Assembly: GCA_037127315.1 (NCBI GenBank)
Contig: JBBBDQ010001186.1
Coordinates: 4,102,001-4,166,000, forward strand
Reading direction: 5' to 3'
Length of the DNA: 64,000 nt
Source: Ascarosepion bandense
Lineage: Eukaryota; Mollusca; Cephalopoda; Sepiida; Sepiidae
Part shown: piece by piece, positions 11,000 through 22,479 of the stretch
Position numbering within the stretch: position 1 is the first letter of the stretch
Layout: each line of letters begins with the position of its first letter
Program-made: the position numbers and the translations under genes
The notes under the pieces: model-generated
What the model was told of the DNA's origin: nothing
The model's input: the letters and a program-made list of their open reading frames with translations, nothing else
Databases searched by the model: none

Positions 11000-11712
11000 G
11001 GAATTTAACTATTTTACGTCTACAGAGAAAGTCTATATAGAATCCATAGCTAAATCCGCTGCTAAGAAGGTCGGTAGGGCCAGGAAGTTTTTCCCGTCTG
11101 GCTCCATCCTGCACATATACAAATCTTACACCAGCCCGTGCATTGAATACTGCTGCCATATCTGGTCGGGTGCTCCTGCTTTCCACCTAGGAGTTCTTGA
11201 CAAAATCCAACGGAGAATCTGCAATGTGATCGATCCCGACTTGGCAGCTCGGATACAGTCACTTCTCACCGGCGCAGTGTGGCTTCCCTGTGTCTCTTCT
11301 AAAAGTACTTTCACGGCTTCTGCTCTGAGAAACTTAGCCCCTATATACGAATTTACTCAAGCTACAAGATTAGCAACTGTGAAACCAGGAAGATGTAAAC
11401 GCAAATTCTACTCCAGCAGCTTCTTTTCTTGCAATTCCCGCCTGTGTAATTCCCTTCCATTTACTTGTTTTCCAGACAGCTACAATCTCCAAGAATTTAA
11501 AGGTGAAGTCAATAGCCATCTCCTATCTCACTAACTTGCATCCCCTCTCTCATGCTCTCATCTCATTTCTTCAGTGTTCTCATCCCTCTTTTCCCGCTTC
11601 CTGACAACCCCTGTAACTTGTCACTCTTTCTCATAACTTTCCTCCTATGTATCTCCCTGCACAACAGTGGCAGTATAACGCCTTGCTTGGGGCGATACGA
11701 TTATAAAAAAAA
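11000..11712 (+). pseudogene. LINE family A reverse transcriptase C-terminus plus 3' UTR
   Basis: About 180 codons are open, from YIESIAKSAAKKVGRARKFF (about 11030) through SPCIEYCCHIWSGAP and KIQRRICNVIDPDLAARI to the C-terminus FPDSYN...EVNSHLLSH and TAA at about 11532. In this family the segment follows the RT palm and forms the thumb and C-terminal domain. The endonuclease and catalytic palm (YADD) are absent, so the copy is 5' truncated, as LINEs usually are. The 3' UTR ends in 'ttggggcgatacgattataa'. It is the longest protein remnant of family A here. Confidence 0.85.
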
Positions 11713-11999
11713 AGAGTTGTGTAGTAACATACAATCGAAAGGTATCAGGGCTATTGCAATGATAAGTACGCAAAGTAAAGCCGGTTTGCACAGCCTGACC
11801 ATAAACTCTGTCACGCATACACACTACGTTATAACGTTTGCACTCACTCCCGTTGCTTATATCAGTTCTTGGAAGGAAGGTATGCAGAGTGTGGTCGTCT
11901 CACCACACCACAAATGTTCCACCAGTGACCATGGCTGGTGCAGCAGATTTTGACAAAGGACAACCTTCTCCGAGCCCAACAACTACCATATACTCCAAA

Positions 12000-12450
12000 T
12001 TCCCTACCTTGATGACTGATACGCCCTATATAATGATGACAGATAAGTCCTATAATAATGATGACAGATAGGTCCTATAAAAATGATAACAGATACGTCC
12101 TATAAAAATGGTGAGAGATACGTTCTATGAAAATGATGATAGATATTTACTATAATAAATGATGACAGATAAGTCCTTTAAAAATGATGACAGATGCTTC
12201 CATTATAAAAATGATGACAGATATGTCCTATAGAAATGATGATAGATAAGTCCTATAAAAATTGTGATAGATACATTCTATAAAAATGATGACAGATACG
12301 TCCTATAAAAATGTTGACAGATACGTCCTATTAAAATGATTACAGATAAGACCTATAAAAATGATGACAGATAAGTCCGATAAAAATGATAACAGATACG
12401 TCCTATAAAAATGTTGACACATATGTTTTATTAATAATAATGACAGATAC
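12000..12450. repeat. ~25-bp tandem repeat
   Basis: About 17 imperfect copies of a unit close to 'atgatgacagatacgtccta' plus 'taaaa'. Units differ by substitutions and 1-2 base indels. No coding function. Confidence 0.88.
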
Positions 12451-12754
12451 GTAATGGTTTTTAGGAAAATTATTTGGCTTATGTTAATATCAGCCGTTTA
12501 TCTATACGGAAGCATTCAATATTCTATAACCGAGTAGCCAGTGCTGTGGAAATTTATAAAATGTTCCTCTTAAAGCAATTTTTCAGTCATTGTGGATTTC
12601 CTTTCTAACTTTTTATTTGAAATTGAGTGGAATGTCAACATCTTGATTATGTTATTATTTTCTCTTTGATTGACAAGTGATATCCATTTTATTTGTTTCT
12701 GATCTTGAAATGCATCCAGTGATGTGGTTTCGTTGGTTTGAAAAAGTTCGGTGC

Positions 12755-13080
12755 CAGTCATTTCGAACCGAACCCATTATTACAATCACTGGGGTATATC
12801 CAAGAATTGTGAATTCAGTACCTGGCTACAGCAGTGGTGAACAAGTAACTTTCATGGTTAGAGAGAGATAACTTATGACTACCAAAAGAGGCTCTAAGCA
12901 AGGAATAAGAATGATATAACCCAGTGATTCTAATAAAATGTTCGGCTCAAAATTCCTTGTACCTGAAGAAGGCCAGAGCATACAACGCCCGAAACGTCGT
13001 ACAAATGGCAACAAAGATGAGAACAATAGTCCGAATAAGTCCGAATAATGTAAATAGAGTGTATACTACCTCATCTCAGA
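12755..13080 (+). mobile_element. Penelope-tail-like element with hammerhead-like motif
   Basis: Internal inverted arms ('atttcgaaccgaaccc' near 12759 and 'gttcggctcaaaat' near 12940) flank a short interior. The element then runs 'acctgaagaaggccagag' ... 'cgcccgaaacgtcgtac' (12960-13005) and closes with 'caatagtccgaataatgtaa'. The same ending occurs at 22330-22425, 56010-56105 and, inverted, at 55600-55690. CUGANGA plus paired GGCC plus GAAA resembles a hammerhead core, reported in Penelope-like termini; activity is unproven. Confidence 0.5.
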
Positions 13081-13084
13081 AATA

Positions 13085-13250
13085 TAGACAACCCTCCTCC
13101 CCAGTATTCAAAGAAATAGGATTGAAGATAAATCTTTCAAAAACAGAAACTATCTGGAACTGATATAAAAATTGTGATGTTAGGAAGATTGAATTCGTCA
13201 TTGAGAAAATGGAATTGGTAAATCCTAAATATTTCAAATACCTCTTCCAT
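13085..13250 (+). pseudogene. RTE-like LINE reverse transcriptase fragment
   Basis: Reads GLKINLSKTETIWN, a stop, then about 20 codons ending in NPKYFKYL. This is the segment after the YxDD box in RTE-type elements (GL.IN..KT). One in-frame stop; about 50 codons survive. Confidence 0.55.
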
Positions 13251-14794
13251 TGCTAACAAACCTACATTCTGTCTGCTTACAATTCATGGTTAAACTTTTT
13301 TCTTGGTCAATTTACTTGGCCTTACCCACTCGCTGTTAAACATGCATTTTTTATAATTGATGGTTAGTGTTTTGTTCCTGCTTATCTTTAAAAGGCCACT
13401 TTTTCTCGTTGACAACCATACATTGTAACATCTTAAAATAAATGGTTAGTCTGTTCTTCCTGCTTTCCTTTACTTGTCTTCTTCTTTTGGGCATTCATGC
13501 ATTCTATCGTCTTACAGTTAAGGCTTAGCCTTATTCTTCCTGTTTTTTTTTAAGTTATCATGTTTCTCTTACAGAGACATACATTCTGTCTTCTTACAAT
13601 TAATGGTTAACTTTTGCTTCATGCTTTCATTTACTTGACAACAGCTTCGTGCTCAAGACCATACGTTCTGTCTTGTCACAAATCATAGTTAAAGTTTTCT
13701 TCTTGTTTCATTTACTTGTCTTCTTTATCTCCCTGACAACCATACAATATGTCTTCTTAAAATTTGTTGGTAAAATTCGCCATAATTTATGGATAAAGCA
13801 CAGGGAACAGTTTATGTATTGATTATAATAGAGAATCAATCTCCCAAATGTATATTATATAGCAACAACAGTCCATGGTGGTCACAAAGTAAGGGATTGA
13901 AGGTAATGTTGACAATGTTCCTGGACATAGAGTATCCTCATGGCATCTGTTGACCATGTCCCTCTTAGTATATGGATATAGAGTATCCTCGCCGCACGTA
14001 ATCTGTTCAATGAAACAACGTCAAAGATTATCACTCCAGAATCAGACACTCTCCAGAATCGGATTTAAACTCCAATACTCGGATAAATATGGCCACCTTT
14101 TATACACCTCGCATTGAATATTTTGAGCTTCCTGATTGGTTAAGCCTTCTATTGGTGAACTATAAAATGGATTGACTCATGGATGTCAGCACAGTATATA
14201 AGTACCAAAAAGTACAACACAATTAATGGGTGACAATTCTTATTGCTTTCCTTTACAAGACCTCTTCATCTTGCTGATTACCATACACTCTGACTTCTTA
14301 CAATTGGTGGTTAGACATTTATTCTTGCTTGCCTTTATTTGGACTTTTCATTTTGCTGAGAACCACGCAATCTGTCTTCTAACAGTTGATGATTAGTCTG
14401 TTCATCACGCTTTCATTTACTTGGCCTCTTAATCTTGACAACAACGATACATTCTGTCTTCTTACAACACAGGATTAGATTCTTCTTCTTGGTTTCATTT
14501 GCTTGGCCTTTTCATCTTGATGACAACAATAAATTCTTCTTTGACAATTGATGGTTTGTCGTTTCTTCTTTCATTCATTTACTTGGCATCTCCATCTTGC
14601 CGACAGTCATAAAATCTGTCTTCTTAAAATTGATAATTAGCATTTCTACTTGCTTGCATTTACATAGCTTCTTCATCTTGTTGACAACTACACAATCTGT
14701 TTTCTTACAATTGACGGCTTCTCATTTTCTCATGCTTTCATTTATTTGGGCTTTTCATCTCGCTAAAAAACGTGCAGTCTGGCTTCTTACAATT

Positions 14795-15955
14795 AATGTT
14801 TAAATATTACTTTTTTCATTCATTAACCTGGCCTTTTAATCTTGCTGACAACCATACAATCTGCCTTCTTACAATTAATGGTTAAATATTACTTTTTTCA
14901 TTCATTAACCTGGCCTTTTAATCTTGCTGACAACCATACAATCTGCCTTCTTACAATTAATGGTTAAATATTACTTTTTTCATTCATTAACCTGGCCTTT
15001 TAATCTTGCTGACAACCATACAATCTGCCTTCTTACAATTAATGGTTAAATATTACTTTTTTCATTCATTAACCTGGCCTTTTAATCTTGCTGACAACCA
15101 TACAATCTGCCTTCTTACAATTAATGGTTAAATATTACTTTTTTCATTCATTAACCTGGCCTTTTAATCTTGCTGACAACCATACAATCTGCCTTCTTAC
15201 AATTAATGGTTAAATATTACTTTTTTCATTCATTAACCTGGCCTTTTAATCTTGCTGACAACCATACAATCTGCCTTCTTACAATTAATGGTTAAATATT
15301 ACTTTTTTCATTCATTAACCTGGCCTTTTAATCTTGCTGACAACCATACAATCTGCCTTCTTACAATTAATGGTTAAATATTACTTTTTTCATTCATTAA
15401 CCTGGCCTTTTAATCTTGCTGACAACCATACAATCTGCCTTCTTACAATTAATGGTTAAATATTACTTTTTTCATTCATTAACCTGGCCTTTTAATCTTG
15501 CTGACAACCATACAATCTGCCTTCTTACAATTAATGGTTAAATATTACTTTTTTCATTCATTAACCTGGCCTTTTAATCTTGCTGACAACCATAACAATT
15601 CTGCCTTCTTTTTTACAATTAATTGGTTAAATATTAACTTTTTTCATTTTTTCATTAACCTGGCCTTTTAATCTTGCTGACAACCATACAATCTGCCTTC
15701 TTACAATTAATGGTTAAATATTACTTTTTTCATTCATTCCGGCCTTTTAAGGCCTTTTAATCTTGCTGGACAACCATTAACCAATCTTGCCTTCTTACAA
15801 TTAATTGGTTAAATATTACTTTTTTCATTCATTAACCTGGCCTTTTAATCTTGCTGACAACCATACAATCTGCCTTCTTACAATTAATGGTTAAATATTA
15901 CTTTTTTCATTCATTAACCTGGCCTTTTAATCTTGCTGACAACCATACAATTTGT
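14795..15955. repeat. Homogenised 82-bp tandem array core
   Basis: About 14 copies with an exact 82-bp period; for example 'acaattaatg' ends at 14880, 14962 and 15044. Copies are virtually identical. Exceptions are two disturbed stretches, about 15590-15650 and 15735-15810, where bases are duplicated or inserted (runs lengthened, 'ggccttttaa' doubled). These look like recent amplification of one unit of the old field, with possible consensus errors in the disturbed copies. Confidence 0.95.
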
Positions 15956-17185
15956 TTTCTTACAATTGATGATTAGTCTTTTTAACTTGCATTTATTTAC
16001 TTGGCCTCTTCATCTTGCTAACAACTATCCAATCTGTTTTCTTCCAGTTGATAGTTAGTCTTTTCTTCCTGCTTTCATTTACTTGACCTGTTCATTTTGC
16101 TGACAACCATGCATTCTGTCATCTTACAATCGATGGTTCGACTTTACTTCTTGCTTTCCCTTACTTGGCCTCTTTATCTAACCGACAACTATACAATCTT
16201 TCTTCTTGCAATTGATCGTTAGTCTTTTATTCTTGCTTTCATTTACTTGGCCTCTTCCTCTTTCTGACAAACATACAATCTGTCTTCTTTCAATTGATGG
16301 TTGTTTTTTTTTATTCTGCTATCAATTAATTTGCCTTTTCATCTTTTTGACAACCATTCATTCTCTCTTGTTACAATTGATGGTTAGTATTTTCTTCTTG
16401 CTTTCATTTACCTGGCCTCCCCATCACGCTGTCAACCATACATTATGTTTTCATGCAATTGATGTTTAGACTTTTTTCTTGATTTCCTGAACTTCGACTC
16501 TTCATCTTGCTGATAACCATACAACCTGTCTTCCTACAATTGATGAGTAGTCTTTTCTTCTTGCTTTCCTTTACTTGGCTCTTCATATTCCTGACAACAA
16601 TACAATCTGTCTTCTGAAAACTGATGGCTAGTCTTTGCGTATTTTTTCATTTACTGGGCCTTTTCATGCTGACAAGTATACAATGTCTTTTTAAAATTTA
16701 CTTTTAGTCTTTACTTATTTATTTCATTTAAATGGCCCATCAATTTTGCTTGTAACCATACAATATGTCTTCTTACAATAGATTGTTAGTCTTTTTTCTT
16801 TCTTTCATTTATTTGGCCTCTACATCTTGCTGACAACCCTACAATCTGCCTTCTTACAATTGATAGTATTTTCTTCTTTCATTCATATACCTGGCGTTTT
16901 CATCTTGCAGACAACCATACAATCATTCTTCTTGCAATTGATGGTTAATATTTTCTTCTAGATTTCTTTTACTTAAGCATTTGTTCTTCCTGAGAACCAT
17001 ACAATCTGTTTTCTTACAACTGATAGTCTTTTTTTCCTGCTTTCATTAATTTGCCTTTTCATCTGATCTGGCCGACAACAATACAACCTCTTCTTAAAAT
17101 GGTAGTTAGAGTTTTTTCTTGCTTTCTTTTACTTGGACTCTTCATATTTTCTGAAAACCATACAATCTGCATTCTTATAATTCAT

Positions 17186-17633
17186 TGAGTTTGAGTTTAA
17201 GTTTTGTTTAACGGCATATCAACACCTCTGTGGGTTATTTAATGCCAAAAAGATAGGGTTTTAATGTATTTTTTAAAATGTTCAGTTATATTGAAAAAGT
17301 TGATTTAGTCAGATTTTGATGGAAAATTTATTATTTTTTATTTTATTTTAGAAAACTGAAAATGTCTTCTAGTTTTGTATTAAAAATGTATTGCTGGTAA
17401 AAATTTATTTTTCCTTCAAAAATGTATATTTTTCTATAAAAGTCGATTTTTATACTTTCATAATGTTTTCACCCAAGTTTGGAGCAGGTTAACCATTTGC
17501 CCATAGCTCGGACCCTAACAGATGCTACCACTCTGGGTCAGGGTGGATCTGAGAACAACAGCAATTAAAATGGTGGGTCTATGCTCCTCACAACCTTGCA
17601 ATTAGAGGCCTTGCTGCTAGATGCCCAGGACAA
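17186..17633 (-). mobile_element. SINE-4 with 11-bp target-site duplication
   Basis: Flanked by 'ttataattcat' at 17175-17185 and 17634-17644. On the minus strand it runs from 'gcagcaaggcctctaattg' through 'ccctgacccagagtggtag', 'ttggcattaaataacccac' and 'gttgatatgccgttaaac' to a 'aaactcaaactca' tail. About 448 bp with no coding capacity. The TSD proves retroposition into an existing minisatellite. It is the most complete SINE-4 in the window. Confidence 0.92.
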
Positions 17634-18250
17634 TTATAATTCATGTTTAGTCTTCTCTTCTTTTTTTTTATTTACCCGCCCCTACCATTTTGTTGAGAGT
17701 CAGGCTTCTTACAATTGGTAGTTTGTTTTTTCTTCTTGCTTTGAATTAGTTGGCTTCTTCTTGCTAAAACCATATATTCCGGCTTCTTACAATTGATGGT
17801 TAGACTACTGTTCTTGGCTTCCTTAACTTAGTCTCTTTATTACTTTATTAGACATTACTTCTTTCTTTCTGGCGTTTTTATCTTGCTGACAACCATGCAC
17901 TCTGTCTTCTTACCATTGATGGTTAGTCTTTTCTTCTTTCTTTCATTCAACGGTTTTCTTTTAGTCTTGCTGAGAACTATAGAATATGTCTTTTTACAAA
18001 TGACGGTTAGTATTTTCTTGTTTTCATTTACCTAACCTTTTCAATTTGCTGCCAACGATACAATCTGTCTCTTTACAATTGTTGGTTAAGAGTTTTTTTC
18101 TTTCTTTCATTTAAATGGACTTTTCATCTTGCTGATGACCGTACAACCTGTCGTCTTACAAATGATGATTAGTCTTTTCTTCTTGCTTTCCTTTACTTGG
18201 CTTTTCCTCTTTCTCTCAAGCATATATTGTGTCTTATTTTAACTGATGCT

Positions 18251-18620
18251 TAATCTTATTTCTAACGTTTTTTTGTTACTCTCCGTATAATTTCAGTTGG
18301 CCACTTATAAGAAATTATTATTGGACTTCTCATTCTCTGGAGATTGATGTAAAATTTAAAATTCATAAGCTATATTGCAGGCAAATGAGTTAACCGATAA
18401 TGATAGAAAGTATTTTGGATGAAAATGAGATTCAGCCAAGAGTGGACGAATTTTAGTTTTTAGTTTTTCTGTCACCCCAAACCTTCCAGTCTCACGTAAG
18501 CACAAATAGAAATTTCATTTAACAAGAAATACATTTTATTTATAAAATTAAAATGTAGTGTAAAATATAATTTCTGTGCAAAGAATATATTGCTTCTGGT
18601 GTCTCCATGTTTATTTAAAA
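18251..18620. other. AT-rich, nothing recognised
   Basis: No gene, RNA or clear repeat seen between the minisatellite field and the next dispersed repeat. Confidence 0.5.
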
Positions 18621-18624
18621 AATA

Positions 18625-19356
18625 GCAGTATAGCCCAGCGTTGCTCGTTGTAATGAAAGCTTTAAAACTAATCCATGTTCCTGGAGCTCAGACTCTTTGG
18701 ACGTTGGCACGAAAGACTAAAAAGCAATAATTGTTTCCAGTCAAAGCGAAACCGTAGATTGAAAGAAAAATGAATGGATGTATGTCAAATTTTAATTTCT
18801 GGTATCGATGTCAAATAAGTTTTCCGTCGCAAACTGAATTTTGAAGGCTAAATAAGTCCTCTGAGTAAATTGTACCATGACTGAGACTAAGAACTAAAAT
18901 TATATCTACTTAGAGCAAAACCCGAAGCAAAATCCCAAATAAAAGGGTTGAAAATCTGATTTTCATCAGACCCGATAGAATATCGGGGTATCGATTTCTA
19001 ATATCGGAATCAAATAAGTCATCCAAGAATAAACTAACGTAAGTAAGTCTATGAAAACTTATCGTACCCATCGGGAGTAAAATTGTAGAAAATGAGCCAT
19101 ATTGATAGATTCGATATCGGAGAAAATTAGTCGTCTAAGATCTAATGTTTGCGACTAAAAATTATAATTCAACCAAGTTAGAGCAAATTCTGCAGCAAGA
19201 ACCACGATAAAAAGATTGAAATCCTGATTTTGAGCAGATCTAATTGAATATTGGGGTATCGATTTACGATATCGAGGGAAAATCGGAAGAAATAAATAGC
19301 CCATGACCTGACCGGCAGACAGACATCTTGCCTTATATATATATATATATATATAG
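18625..19356 (+). repeat. 'GCCCGGCGTTGCTCG' dispersed repeat, diverged copy
   Basis: Starts 'agcagtatagcccagcgttg' and 'tgtaatgaaagctttaaaac', as do 33783 and (minus) 57868, and ends with 'agacagacatcttgcc' plus (TA)n. Its middle is different and holds two ~300-bp related halves, each with 'gtatcgattt' after an 'atatcggg'-like block. No protein. It may be a non-autonomous DNA element. Confidence 0.65.
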
Positions 19357-19379
19357 TAATTTTATGGGTCCACTTTTGG

Positions 19380-20445
19380 GGATAAGGACCTCCACCACAT
19401 TGTGAGTAACTGCTCCCAACTATACTTTATCAAATGTTTTCGATGCCTCCCTCGCAAAAGACCTTTGCCGATATTCAACTTACCGGAGGGACTCATTGTT
19501 GTCATAGACCACTATCAGCAACTGGACTCGAAAAGAAATTAAATCTCAACCAAGAACCCTTCATTTTATAGCACTGATAATGACAACACTTTCACATCGT
19601 ATTTGGCAAATAACGTTCCATCATTACTTAGCAGACCCTGAATATTCTTCGGCCATGAACGTTTATTGGAACTACTGCTCACTCACCAAAGAAACTCTAC
19701 ATGTCTAAAGATTGGCAGTCGATCTTTCCTCTGACCAAACTCAGTGAAGGAAAACTGGTGGGTTACATTCAATGCCCCGAAATATAAGCTAGTTGCATTC
19801 CATCATCGCCGATCAGGTTCAAAAGTAGCACCAATCCCGATGACCGGATGTTCTCTCAGGTAGGCTTTGAGCACCCAAACCTCAAATGAAATCCGCACAC
19901 ATGATACATCGCCAAAGAAAAATGGTTTCCTGTACCCCTTTAGTAAGTAACTGACTTTTGCTATCCTCTACATTCAAAAGAGTTAGATCAAACCAAAAAT
20001 GGCGTAAAGCTTTCATTTCTGGGTTGGAGCCCAATCTGCACATTTTAGCTTTGACAGAAACTCGAACCGTTTACGAAATTTTGTTGGTGATTATTTTCAA
20101 CCTTATATCGAATTGTTATATCAACGGTGTATCGAATTCTCAAATTCGAAACACAGCAAGAATATCGCTGCTCAACTGTTTTTATTTTTCATCTCAGATA
20201 TTCAGATAAGCTATATTTTTTTGATCTACCAGTTAAGACCTTTCATCTGGGACACAACATGTAACACAAATAGAATCGTAGTGTCCTTATTCCCTTTGTA
20301 TAAGTAAGAAAGAATCTACATTCAGAATACTTCTTCCTGATGACCACTACGTTTGGAAGTAGTATGCTTCCCTGATAACTACAATCTTAACTTCTTGAGG
20401 TATATGGTCAACTCTTATTTATCCTACATATCTCCATGATCTCAC
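19380..20445 (+). pseudogene. LINE family B reverse transcriptase relic (3)
   Basis: Fragments of the RT follow in order. Degenerate sequence around the expected YADD box lies near 19573. The FHHRRSGS block is near 19790, SLRQ/ALS-type remnants near 19850, and FLYPF then LTFAILYIQKS near 19930-19985. Next come KPKM and FHFWVGAQSAH (19990-20045), RNFVGD, and finally CFPDNYNLNF near 20365-20400. Frames change several times and stops are frequent. The open frame at 19958-20209 covers only part in a shifted frame and is not a gene. Confidence 0.65.
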
Positions 20446-20497
20446 CCAGTAAAATTCTACATTGATTGCTCCTGGGTATTGAATTACTTTGCATGTA

Positions 20498-20857
20498 CAC
20501 TACCGGCCATAATTATTAGGCAACCCGTTTAAAAAAATGATATATTTCATACTATTTTTAGTATTTATTGCCAAGTGGATAATTCTAAATGAAAACAGAA
20601 TGGTTTTTTGTTATTATTAATTTGCAAAGTTTTACAAGGCAGCCAGGAAGCCTTTGCCAGCCAATAAGAAGAAGAGACTAGCATGGGGAAGAGAGCACAA
20701 AAACTGGACACCAGAACAGTTCATTTGATGCACATGTTATGGTGCAGTATTAACAAAGACCAATTCTATTTTCACTTAGCAATAAATACTGAAAATAGTA
20801 TGAAAACATAATTTCTTTTAAAAAACTGGAGTGGCCTAAAAATTATGGCCGGTAGTG
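20498..20857. mobile_element. Tc1-like non-autonomous transposon with TIRs
   Basis: Termini 'cactaccggccataatta' and its inverse 'aaattatggccggtagtg' lie between TA dinucleotides (20496-20497 and 20858-20859). Homology between the arms extends inward for about 130 bp. The centre still encodes ARKPLPANKKKRLAWGREH then NWTPEQF, a piece of a Tc1-type transposase, so it is an internally deleted copy rather than an unrelated MITE. A partial extra TIR ('ctaccggccat') abuts the right end. Confidence 0.9.
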
Positions 20858-20889
20858 TACTACCGGCCATGACTTTAAATTATATTTTA

Positions 20890-21592
20890 ATTATATTAAA
20901 ATATAATGCTGTTTAATATAAATATGCATCGTAGATTTATCCGCAGATCAAAGTAGACTCTCTCATAGTCGATGGCCACCAATCTAAGAGAATGAAAATT
21001 TTGAATTCAGATTATGGCTGAAGGTAAGCATTTCAAGAACTCAATTCACAATTTTGAGATATTAAAAACCTGGGAAGTGTTCTAACAGAGGACTGAAAGT
21101 GACACATTGATACCCGAAGGTGTATTGCCATGGCCAAGGACGCGTTCCAAAAGCTAAGTATACTGTTATGTGATGCCTGTCCACCTATATTGCAGTGAAT
21201 GCTGGAAAATTTCCTCAAAGATAAAAGAAATACTCAAAACAACAGAAATGTGGTTCTACAGAAAGATGCTGAGGATAACATGGACTGAACATGTAAACAA
21301 TAAGGAGACTTTGAATAGAATGGAAACGAAAAGAAAACTTATACTTAACATCAAGAAGAGACAGCTGAAGTTTCTTGAACCCATAATGAGGAGGGGATTT
21401 CGAGAATAAGATATTCACAGCGCGGATAGTGGGAAAGAGAGACTGGAGAAAACAGCTAATGACATACTTGATGGGCTTAAACAAATGGATGGCAGAGCAA
21501 AGTTTGGGAAAAATAACAGGACAAAATATATTAAAAGCCAGAAGTTGTGGAAGGCCAATGTCGCCTACGTCTTGAAGGGACGTGGCACATAA
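20890..21592 (+). pseudogene. RTE-like LINE C-terminal relic
   Basis: A readable segment lies at 21230-21409: TEMWFYRKMLRITWTEHVNN, then KRKLILNIKKRQLKFLEP. After a stop there is a degraded tail ending LKGRGT at about 21590. The preceding 250 bp keep traces of the AMAKDAFQKLS block (about 21130). This C-terminal block (W-F-R-R-x-L-R-I ... H-V ... L ... I-R-R-Q-L-K-F-L-G) is typical of RTE-type elements. An opposite-strand sister lies at 31190-31572. Confidence 0.75.
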
Positions 21593-22129
21593 AAAAATGT
21601 AGAGTTGATTCTATAGAAACAGGAAAAAAGAAATATTTTTAAGTTACTAATGAAGATAATTTTAGCTTTGTCTGGCACAAGGCGACAAGTAAAGAGCGCC
21701 CTGTAAGTACTGAAATCAATACAGTAGTAATGATACGCAATACAAGCATATTAAATACATTTTTTTATCAAATATCTGACGACAGAAGAAAATTCAAGGA
21801 CATGGATTGCATGCCTTTTTCAAAGAGTTAAATGTATGTAAGTAAGTTTAGCCAAACTTCCAACGAGATTAGTCAATCTCAATTTCGATTTTATTTACTT
21901 AAGCCGATCAAGCATAGAGATGAACACAATATGGCAACCAGTAATACGGAGTGCCAGAGAAAATCATTACTGTCAAAAAATTGCAATATGAGCTCTGGCA
22001 AAAAAATACTAGAGAAACACATTAACATCAGAATTACTAGAGAAAACCATTAATATCTAAAAATTGCAATATGAACTCAGGTAAAAAAGGGTTACTGGAC
22101 ATTAGGTTTATAAGTCTGAAACATTCTTG
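21593..22129. other. Nothing recognised
   Basis: AT-rich sequence with a short direct repeat ('tctgg/caggtaaaaaa' with 'tactagagaaa' blocks near 21985-22090). No family identified. Confidence 0.4.
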
Positions 22130-22425
22130 TCCTTAAGGACACATGGCCCATGGATATAGACGTTGGTTAGTTCCTAACTTGACTCTTAAATCTACAGCAG
22201 TGGTGAATAAATAACTTGCAGGGTTATAGAATGATAACTCATGACTTCCAATCGTGGCTTCCCACAAAGAATGGAGTTCATATGGAGCTCACATACCCCA
22301 GTGATCGTAATAGTTCGGTTCGAAATTCCTATCACTTGAAGAAGGCCAGAGGTACAACGGCCAAAAGGTCGTACAAATTGCAACAAAGATGAGGACAATA
22401 GTCCGAATAATGTAAATACTGTAAA
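22130..22425 (+). mobile_element. tRNA-like head joined to Penelope-type tail
   Basis: The segment 'ggatatagacgttggttag' (22155-22173) resembles an A-box region and 'aatctacagcagtggtgaa' marks a decayed B-box area (compare 55850-55915, where 'gagttcaatacc' is intact). The tail 'acttgaagaaggccagag' ... 'caatagtccgaataatgta' matches 12960-13060. Same composite as at 55600-56110. Confidence 0.55.
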
Positions 22426-22479
22426 TCTATTATTATCTATAAAAATAAATAAATATTTAATATTTAGATTTCTACATTA

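Larger units (their letters stand above)
13258..18250. repeat. Ancient degenerate ~80-bp minisatellite field
   Basis: Throughout the region the sequence returns every ~80 bp to a module resembling 'cttgctgacaaccatacaat' / 'ctgtcttcttacaattgatg' / 'gttagtcttttcttcttgc' / 'tttcatttacttggcctctt'. Units are strongly diverged at both sides and nearly identical in the middle (separate entry). A SINE-4 interrupts it at 17175-17644 and an unrelated unique patch lies at about 13780-14230. Short frames such as 16206-16469 are readings of the array and not genes. Confidence 0.85.

Noticed and set aside
14795..15955. CRISPR array
   Set aside because: Units are continuous 82-bp tandem copies with no unique spacers and no cas genes; the genome is clearly animal.
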